Positions 55,994-64,000 of a stretch of DNA of 64,000 nucleotides are shown here, piece after piece. The notes under the pieces are model-generated. The model saw only the letters and a list, made by a program, of their open reading frames with translations, did not search any database and had not been told where the DNA came from. The DNA lies in NCBI RefSeq assembly GCF_964340395.1, contig NC_135556.1:8137501-8201500 (forward strand), written 5' to 3'. Position numbers and translations under genes: made by a program. This stretch comes from Glandiceps talaboti. Its lineage: Eukaryota > Hemichordata > Enteropneusta > Spengelidae. Each line of letters begins with the position of its first letter. The first letter of the stretch is position 1.

Positions 55994-56225
55994 TAATAAT
56001 ATATCATATACTTTATTTATCCAAATTAAATTTGGAAATTCAAACATGGTTGACCAAAAGCCCTGAGGTTAAAGCAGGGGAAAACTGGAATACCATGGGA
56101 AAATATGCATTGTATGGTACGGTCAAACTGAGCATCACCCTTCTCACATAGAAATCTGACTCTGGGAGGGTTTGTACCCAGTCTGCAGTGGAGGCACATG
56201 AGCTAATCATTTGGTCACAGGCAAC
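55994..56225 (-). mobile_element. tRNA-derived SINE with 7-bp target-site duplication
   Basis: On the minus strand the element starts ggttgcctgtgaccaaatga (A-box-like tgaccaaatga, 56217-56207). About 29 bases on it has gggtacaaaccc (B-box-like, 56179-56168), and after a body it ends in a short ATT-rich tail. The direct repeat catttaa sits flush at both edges (55987-55993 and 56226-56232). Spacing and order of the boxes fit an internal RNA polymerase III promoter. Confidence 0.75.
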
Positions 56226-56232
56226 CATTTAA

Positions 56233-57824
56233 AGCAGTTAAAACAATCAAAAGATACCCTTTCCAATAAACAACTACATGTATTATTACTGAACTAAGCA
56301 TCCAACACACACACCAGCAAGATTAAAAGAATACAATTTGATAAGATAGTGTTATATATTAGTCATTTTGGGAATGGTAAATTACAATGTTTTAATCTTG
56401 CTATTCTGGGCTCGGAATTAACAGGTCTTTTTCTGGTAGTCCCAGCGGGCTACCTATTACATACAGTTTTTACATTGATCATACAATGATTTAATTATTC
56501 ATTGTTAATATCGCCAAAACTGGCAGAATGTATTTTTAAAGTAAAGCCCGTTCCTAATCAACTTTGTAAATATTTTATATAATTTGTAGTCTATTCAGAT
56601 CAGAGCAATAATACAGTGTATGCTATAGAGTACATTTTACAGTTGTAATATGCAATTATTTTGATATTTGAGCCGTTACATTTTATTTTCATACGTCATG
56701 CAGCTATGAACATAGTCATATGTAATTATTTTGATGGTTTCGGCATTACCTAAATGTGTATCACAGCATGAAACACTGGCACTCTAATTTTTGGAATATG
56801 AAGTCCTCAAAAAGTAGTTGAACATAAAATTCACAACAATTACAGAGAAATACTTATAAGTACCTGGTGAAGTGTTCAAAAATAAAGGAACTTCACATAT
56901 GTAAATGGTTGAATGTATAAATGGATGGCAGCTACCGGCACTTATCTACACACCTGTACTTAGCACCTCTGCTGTATAATTATGATGGTTGTCCCATTAT
57001 TTCCATACATCAACACACAGCAATGATAATTTACTAGGCTTTCAGCAGTTTAATAGCACACCAAATGGAAATTCAGATGTGTTTATTTCCCCACGTCGTA
57101 TAGTAATACAACTTTTGAGTATTTATTAGGCGTTCTGTTATTTCCACATGTAAGGGCACTGCAAAATGGTAGAGTAAATGCTTTCTCTCGCTATTTCCAT
57201 ACGTCATAGCATACTCAAATACTGAAATGATCATTTGATATTTCTTCAATTACTTTAACACATCAGAGTATATCAATCATCTTCTGATGCTGTACATACA
57301 TACAACATACCAACTTTCTTGTGCAATTTCCTTTGTTTAGCTTGAGGCTAACATCTGGTATATTAAAAGAGATGGATTATATTGTCAGTAAAAAGGAAAG
57401 TGAAATATGATGATGTCTACATCGCATCCAATTATAACAGAACAATGACTATAAAACTCATAATGAATATTTTATGATTTTTTAAAATATTCACAGACCA
57501 TAGGAATAGTGACATTATGAAGAGTTCATGTTTTTATAACAAGGGTCAATCAGCGTCTTTATTTTGAATTTTAAATTAGTAGATTTTTAATACTCTATTC
57601 AATGGTTGGTTTTGTACAGAATGTAGTTATAGTTGTATGTATAGAATAAGTGCACTATTACACTGTTACTGCCCTTGTGTATACTCAATGGTGCAATGAC
57701 TCTGACTGCACCACCCAGACACTTGCTGCCCTTTGAAAGAATATCCAGTAGGGGAAAGCAGTCCACACACTTCAGTTATGTTGGAATAGTATGGGGCAGT
57801 CAACCAAATGTGTTAAGAACTTAC
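56233..57824. other. Upstream DNA, nothing recognised
   Basis: AT-rich unique-looking sequence. Several tttccatac(a/g)tc words recur between 57000 and 57220 but no clear element or exon is seen. Confidence 0.5.
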
Positions 57825-57869
57825 CTTTCCCGCCACAGTTGACTGATAAATTGTCTGTCAGGGACCCGA
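57825..57869 (-). other. Candidate 5' exon of the sarcoglycan gene
   Basis: On the minus strand a pyrimidine-rich stretch and ttatag acceptor (to 57870) are followed by 45 bases ending gcgggaaag and a strong donor GTAAGTT. Joined to the exon at 52346 it has no stop in the ATG frame and no ATG, so it would act as 5' UTR or as part of a longer N-terminus. The call rests on splice-site quality only. Confidence 0.35.
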
Positions 57870-58530
57870 CTATAAGCAAGTGCAAGCAAGGAGTGAAAGA
57901 CATCTACCTACCCTTCGGCCAAAAGTGGATAGCATTTGTAACAGTGTACATATTATGACTGATATAATTAAAGTAAATTTTACCCGCTCTATAATTTATC
58001 TAAAAGATTATTTTTGTATCACATCATGGTCAAAATACAATGAACCACAAAGATGGTTTCTTATCTACTGTCTACAGAAAACACAAAAATTGACTTGTAC
58101 CCCCTGGGACTCAGAGGAGTTACACTGGTGGTGTCCATATAAACATTAATTACAGTATTCTGACTTTAATACAGCACTTGTTTGTTTTGAACATGTGTAT
58201 TTCAAGACATCACAGGTGTTTCTATGACAAGTAAAATATACATACTATGCTATGTACACACAAATATGGAAGGCCTCCTACAAGCCAAAATGAACTCCAT
58301 ACCAATGGTTGGGTGTGGCTAAAATTTACTATCTCACACATACATGTGAAAACCATAATCATAGAATCACAGTTACTGCACTGTACAATATGCTTGTTAC
58401 TGGAAAAAATGCTCCATCTTCCATGAATGCATTTGACCTGAGATACCCGTACATACCTGTGGGCTGTTTAGGAGAACACAGGGAACTTGAAAGGAGACCT
58501 TATACTTAGAGCAATCAGGGTCCATTACAC

Positions 58531-58710
58531 ATAATAATAATAATAATGTTGGGTTCTTATATAGCGCTTTCCCACACCGTGCTCAAAGCGCTTTACAATT
58601 TATTACCCCTGGCTCGGATCAGAACGGCACAACGGCCCTTTAGTCTTCCTCAACTCCCCGGGGAGCATACAATCATGACAGACAGTACACTACTTGAAGA
58701 TTCAGTGAGT
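58531..58710 (-). mobile_element. SINE/LINE 3'-end-like repeat
   Basis: A (TAA)n run (58531-58547, the 3' tail on the minus strand) adjoins gttgggttcttatatagcgc. Palindromic words agcgcttt (58563) and aaagcgct (58585) follow. Repeats with this agcgctttacaa motif and an ATT tail are widespread in aquatic animal genomes in my recollection; class assignment is tentative. Confidence 0.5.
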
Positions 58711-59329
58711 GATTAATAGCCACTTCAGGTTCATATTTCCTGATTATAAACATAATTACAATCACATGCACATTTCATCTCTCATCATTTAGTGATACCG
58801 AAGTATAGGCAGACTCTGTGGTCTAATCTAGGACAAAACATTCATCTAATGTACATCTCATAACAGAGCAATGAAGAAGGCATCAGTAGACAGATGAACA
58901 TTCATATGTACTAGAGTTCTACAAATTAATTTTCATTTTTTTGTTATTCATAACTCATCATTTACCTAGGGACAAAGTTTCCACAATAATTACATATGGA
59001 AAGCATACTTCCTTTGTCCATACATCACCCCTGATTACTAAGAGTGCAACTTAATACAAGTTAAAAAATTGAATCCAATCCTTACAAGTTGAAAAGCATA
59101 ATCAAATCCTACAAGTTCAACAGTAATTACATAAATTAATTTAGTTTTCATTTAGCCACCATATTAATCCCTGATGTTAAAAGAATGGAATTTGATACAA
59201 GTTGGAAAGTATCCAATCATAAAACAGTGACTACATATCAAATGAATTTAGCCACTGTACTGTACTACTAATACTAGCTAAACTTTACATTCAGATGTGA
59301 GTTGTGGGTAATAGAACTCACACCAACTA

Positions 59330-59720
59330 CAAGCCTAGAGTCTCGGCTATAGGCCAATATTACGTTCACTCGAGTCGCAAAATGTACGATATGACAGCTG
59401 CTTAAACGTACATGTACAATGTTGTGCGCATATACAATATTGAGCTAATCTGTTTGCACGACTCATCGTTGTCTGTTTTGTGGTCCGAGCGAATGTAAGA
59501 CAAGAATTGTCAGAATAGACAAGATGTAGGTTGCATTTAATGACTTAATTTTTTAAAGTTCATTTCTGTATTTGATATAATATAGTCATTAACAAGGGTA
59601 TGGGTGGTTTTTATTCCCAAAATCTGTGCGAATGAAATCTGCAGTCTTGCTGTTTCAGATAAGGAAGAACCTTAGCGGAGGGGAAAAGACGTGTCGAAAC
59701 CCCGCAGCGTATACATCCAG
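59330..59720. promoter_or_regulatory. CpG-enriched patch, possible promoter
   Basis: Within CpG-poor surroundings, 59338-59500 holds about eleven CpGs, with an inverted CCAAT-type word (ggccaatatt) and a CAGCTG E-box. A second CpG cluster follows at 59670-59710 (gcggaggggaaaagacgtgt). It lies 7 kb upstream of the sarcoglycan start and 1.5 kb beyond the candidate 5' exon. No TSS motif is decisive. Confidence 0.25.
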
Positions 59721-60560
59721 AGCTAGGGTAATACAATAGCACATATCAACTACAACTCTGCTTAGGGTCTAAGGCTACAGTACATCGTCATCCCGGATAT
59801 TACATTCAAAGAGTGGAATTTAATTTAAGTTGGAAAATAACCAATCCTGACACTAAATCAGTAACTATGTATAGTTTTCATTTAGCCATTACTGTACAAC
59901 ATGGCTGTGATTTGCACGGATTCCACACTCTACAACTGCTATACCAGTACAATACAAGAATGAAACTGAACTGAACTCATTTTGCTTTGAAATAACTAAT
60001 CACTGTTTTCGCTAAGGTTTGGGGACCCCAGTGACAGAAAGTGGTAAAAGTTGCATAGTTTCCCATACAATCTACCATTATTATGTTTGGGAACCCTGGT
60101 ACAATTATGTGGGAACTCCGGTAGATTTTACCTGCTTACCACCCTTATCAGAAACACTGCTAATTATAGATGTATGTAGTACATACCAATTGAATTCATC
60201 ATGAAGTGCTGCACTCAGTGCTACATGTAATGTTATAATCATTACAGGCAATGTGTTTATCAATACCAAACTTGGTATTACATTTGTAAAACTAAAAGAT
60301 AATAGTGACCACAACTATTTGAATTGCAATCACAACCTAGATGATATCAATTATTAGACCAACAATAAATAACTGTTTAGTTCATTCTTTGTCATGTGTT
60401 TTCTGTAAAATTCTCATCTACTGCTGACAAGGGAGATGTATTTATAACAGAAATATTCATATTTCTTTGTAAAAATGTTCATCTTCATGAATGTTATTTA
60501 TTATATCATGCATAAGTAAAAAATATAGAATATAAACTCTTGTCGTTCTACATCACAACA

Positions 60561-60828
60561 ATGCGTGTCTATGTCACTTTGTCTGCTGCATTCGAAATAT
60601 GAGTTCAAAACATTCAAAAGTGCCATTATCTCCCCCCCCCCCCCAATTTTTCTTTGATATTACTGGTGTTGGTATAATCATATTATTCTTCAATATTTTT
60701 CTTCATTCAGCTGAAAAAATATTTGTGACCTAGGGGTTGTCACTACGAGTTGACAAAGGCCCCTTAGGTCACTTGTATTTTCCTTGTCTGAATGAAGAAA
60801 TATATTGGGGACTAACATCTTAAATGCA
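60561..60828. mobile_element. MITE family A, copy 4
   Basis: Leader (aatgcgtgtctatgtcactt, gttcaaaacattcaaaagtg), C-run, ggtataatcatattattctt, then the foldback: caatatttttcttcattcag on the left and tgaatgaagaaatatattgg on the right around gacctaggggttgtcactac / ccccttaggtcac. Confidence 0.7.
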
Positions 60829-62419
60829 CTGTTGACAAGGAAGACATTTGTGACAGAAAATATTCATCATGTTATTTTCTTCCAAAACAGTCATCTATTT
60901 ATGAATAATAAATATTCACTGTTGACAAGGAAAAGTATGTTATGTTTATACCTTGAAGTGAATTTCCTCCTGAGGCAACCTAAATCATTGGAAGGACATG
61001 CAAAATAACCTAGTACCTGAATGGTTAGTGGAGAAAAATTAGTTCCATAGAAATTGGTTGATTAGATAATTACACATCAGACTGCCTGGCAACCAGACAT
61101 ATGGAATGCAGTCCTTTGTTGAGCTTGTGATAGACAGAAATCAAATGGTTTGTATGATTACATTGAGGAGACATTCATGCCATTTAATTCATATATGATG
61201 TGGTTTAATGAAATTGTCACTGGATAACTAGTTTCTAATTATTGGATCATGACACAGATCCACTTTTCATTAGAAATAGAAATAGAACGAGGAATCGATG
61301 ACAGTGATCATCTTCATACATTACATGCCATTATGAAAATATTCTGTCATTGTACGTTTTCTTACTTTAATCTGTACACACCAGACACACATGAACTTTC
61401 ATGGAACTAGAAACTTGCGCCCCTTCAACTGCTCAGGCCTAGAAACACATGACTTTTAACCCCTTCATTACCAACAATACAAGACCTTTCATCCCCTCAG
61501 TCCCAGAAAATACATGACCTTTAAACTTTTGAGTTCCAGGAATGCATGACCTTTAACCTCATCAGTCTCAGAGATACACTGACCTGTATCCAATACTACT
61601 TACAAATATTTAAACATGATCTTTCACACCTTAAGGAATCCGACTACAGTTTTATACACTAAGAAAGATCTTTCACACCTTAAGGAATCCGACTACAGTT
61701 TTATACACTAAGAAGACGAAGACCACAATATCATTATAATTTTAAATAAATTTGGTCACCAATATTATAAATATTATTCATACTAATCCAAAATGTAAAG
61801 GAAAAACAAAGAAATTGCTGTGCATCAAATATCAGTTGGGCCAGTATCAAAGTACCACAAAGTTATTACAAAAAAAATGTAAGTACCATTATGCTACGAC
61901 TGTGATAATGCACAACTCTGCCACAAAAATACAGAAATCATGTCCCTAGAAAATGTTCATCGTAGTTATTACAGGATTTGTAGTTCACATGTATCAACCT
62001 AATGGGCAACTTTGCAGTAACTGAGTATTAAAATGTACATACATGTCTGCATCTTTGCTGATAATTCCTAGCAGCTGGTACACGACTTTCTCGTTAAAAT
62101 CTTCCTGTATATCAGCTACATGTACAACTACTTACAAAGTACACGATGACTCATGGCTTGAAACTTTTACATCAAATATGTGAAATTACAGGCAGGGTGA
62201 TATCTCCTCTAACTCCAAATTATGTTAATTTACGATGCAGAAACACTATAATATAGTGTTATATAGTGTAACTTATAATACCTGGATGATACCAGAATGA
62301 TTTGAAACATTCATAGACGTAACGTATGATACATATATAATATAATATATAATTCAAAGATAAAGAAGCTGACAGTTTTATTATATAAATTAATATACAA
62401 CATACATATTCCTCTTTAT
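60829..62419. other. Upstream DNA with small duplications
   Basis: Contains four loose ~50-bp units with acatgacctttaa-like words (61385-61580) and a perfect 49-bp tandem duplication (61618-61666 and 61667-61715, gatctttcacaccttaagga...). No gene recognised. Confidence 0.6.
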
Positions 62420-63645
62420 CTGCACATCGCTAATGGTATATTCAAGTCATTTCTAACTATAAAAAAACGATAAATTATTGACAATCTACTGCATCAGTTT
62501 TAATAAGCTATATGTATGCATGTTTGATTTGTTGAATTCTAGTTACAATGATACAGTACATGTGTACATTTCTATTCATACAGGGGTATGTCCATCACTC
62601 TAATGGTATATTCAAATCATTTCGATAGCTATAAAACAGATAAATAATCTAGCATTTTAATGTGCTATACTATTTGCACGCAAGTTTGGTTTGTTTAATT
62701 CTAGTTGCAATGATATAGTACATTTCTCTTGATACAGGGATATATGCCCACTGCTAATGATATATTCTAGTCATTTTATATAGCTATAAACAGATAAACG
62801 ATTGATATGCTACATCAGCATTTTAATATATATCATGTATGCAAGTTTGGTTTGTATATAATGCTAACTTACTACAATGATATATTACAATTCTCTTCAA
62901 ACAAAGGTACATGGCCACTGCTAATATAACTATGTACATATAAAATCGATTAATGAATTATTATATCTACTATATCAGCATTTTATAATATATGTATATG
63001 TGAACAGGTTTGGTTTGTTTGGTGCTAGCTGTTACAATGATATAGTACATTTGCTAATGGCATATTCTAGTCTTTTTATATAGCTATAAACAGATCAATA
63101 ATTGATTAATATACTACACCAGCATTTTAATATGAATTTAATATACGTATATATGTACAAGTTTGGTTTGTCTAGCTACAGTCATTTCTCTTCATACAGG
63201 GATACACATCCACTGCTAATGGCATAGTCAAGTTATTTCTATAGTATAAACACAGATAAATAATTGATTCATCTGCTACATCAGTTCTAATATCCTATAT
63301 GTACACACGGCTGGTTTGTTTGGTGTTAGTATAATAAAATTTCTTCTCATACAGGGGTACATGCCAATCACATGGTATATTCAAGTTATTTCCATAGCTA
63401 TATAAACACAGATAAATAATTAATTCATCTACTACATCAGTTCTAATATCCTATATGTACACACAGCTGGTTTGTTTGGTGTTAGGTATAATAACATTTC
63501 TTCTTGTACACAATAAATACCAATCACTAATGGTATATTCAAGTCATTTTTATAGCTATAAACACAGATAAATAATTGATTAAATACACTACATCAGCAT
63601 TCTATTATGCTATACACATATAAACTGCCGCAATGATATACGACT
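62420..63645. repeat. ~160-bp tandem repeat, 8 copies
   Basis: Each unit contains gctaatggtatattcaagtc, tatagctataaacagataaa, tactacatcagcattttaat and gtttggtttgtt in the same order. The taatgg anchor falls near 62431, 62601, 62755, 62922, 63055, 63217, 63371 and 63528. Copies are moderately diverged. Confidence 0.85.
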
Positions 63646-64000
63646 GGTCTATTTCAACAAAGAAAGTGGAGAGAAATTTCTTTGCTGTGTCATCTTGAGT
63701 ATAATCAAAACACAGCGTAAGCAAGTTAAATAGATTTGAAACCAATTTCAGTTTCTTTTGATTTATTAGGGGTGAGTATAAACCAATTTCGTTCTGCTCA
63801 GCTGGTTCCACTTTGAACTGAATCAGTTTGTGTCACCACACATATCAACTTGATCAAATGGAATGTAAAGTCGAGCCATATCACTCTATCCTCACTGCAT
63901 GTATATGACACAATAATCCACTATACCAGTTTAGAGTTCATTATTTAGATCAACCCCTTGTGGAGGTTTCAAATTAGTTTAGAAAACTAGTAAAGAACTG
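63646..64000. other. Window end, nothing recognised
   Basis: Unique AT-rich sequence. The 68-codon minus-strand frame at 63605-63811 overlaps the end of the tandem repeat and shows no similarity I recognise. Confidence 0.5.

Noticed and set aside
63605-63811. 68-codon minus-strand frame at the window end as a gene
   Set aside because: Overlaps the ~160-bp tandem repeat, no known motif, and length within chance for AT-rich DNA.

Overview
This window is nuclear DNA of an invertebrate animal, probably a marine bilaterian. Both recognisable genes are metazoan membrane-protein genes split into many small exons with consensus GT-AG introns. The rest is AT-rich and full of long microsatellites (TATG, GT, GA, CA), minisatellites and small inverted-repeat elements. 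I cannot name the phylum or species from the sequence.

Left gene (+ strand, coding exons 7220-24012). This is an SLC6 Na+/Cl--dependent transporter of the glycine-transporter type (GlyT1/GlyT2-like). Twelve exons join in one continuous frame to give 687 residues covering TM1 to TM12, the C-terminal tail and the stop. The exon(s) carrying the start codon and cytoplasmic N-terminus were not found; they lie in 1-7219 or outside the window.

Right gene (- strand, coding exons 52345 down to 33390). This is a complete gamma/delta/zeta-type sarcoglycan. Seven coding exons join in one frame to give 291 residues, the usual length for the family. A candidate upstream 5' exon lies at 57825-57869 and a CpG-enriched, promoter-like patch at about 59330-59720.

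The two genes are convergent. The 9.4 kb between their stop codons (24013-33389) holds 3' UTRs, three perfect CArG boxes, an 810-bp TATG/GT microsatellite and a 45-bp minisatellite that seems to have grown inside a foldback element. From about 33.5 kb to the end, the sarcoglycan introns and upstream DNA carry tandem arrays (27, 54, ~98, ~150-185 and ~160 bp units), several MITE-like families and one intact-looking tRNA-derived SINE with a target-site duplication.

CpG looks clearly more frequent in the transporter half (up to about 25 kb) than in the sarcoglycan half. This suggests a boundary between unmethylated and methylated domains. Six perfect TGACGTCA sites fall in the transporter half and I saw none in the other. 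No complete RNA gene, virus, CRISPR array or bacterial-type operon was found. The two genes have no obvious joint pathway: one moves a small neurotransmitter or amino acid across the plasma membrane, the other belongs to the muscle dystrophin-glycoprotein complex.
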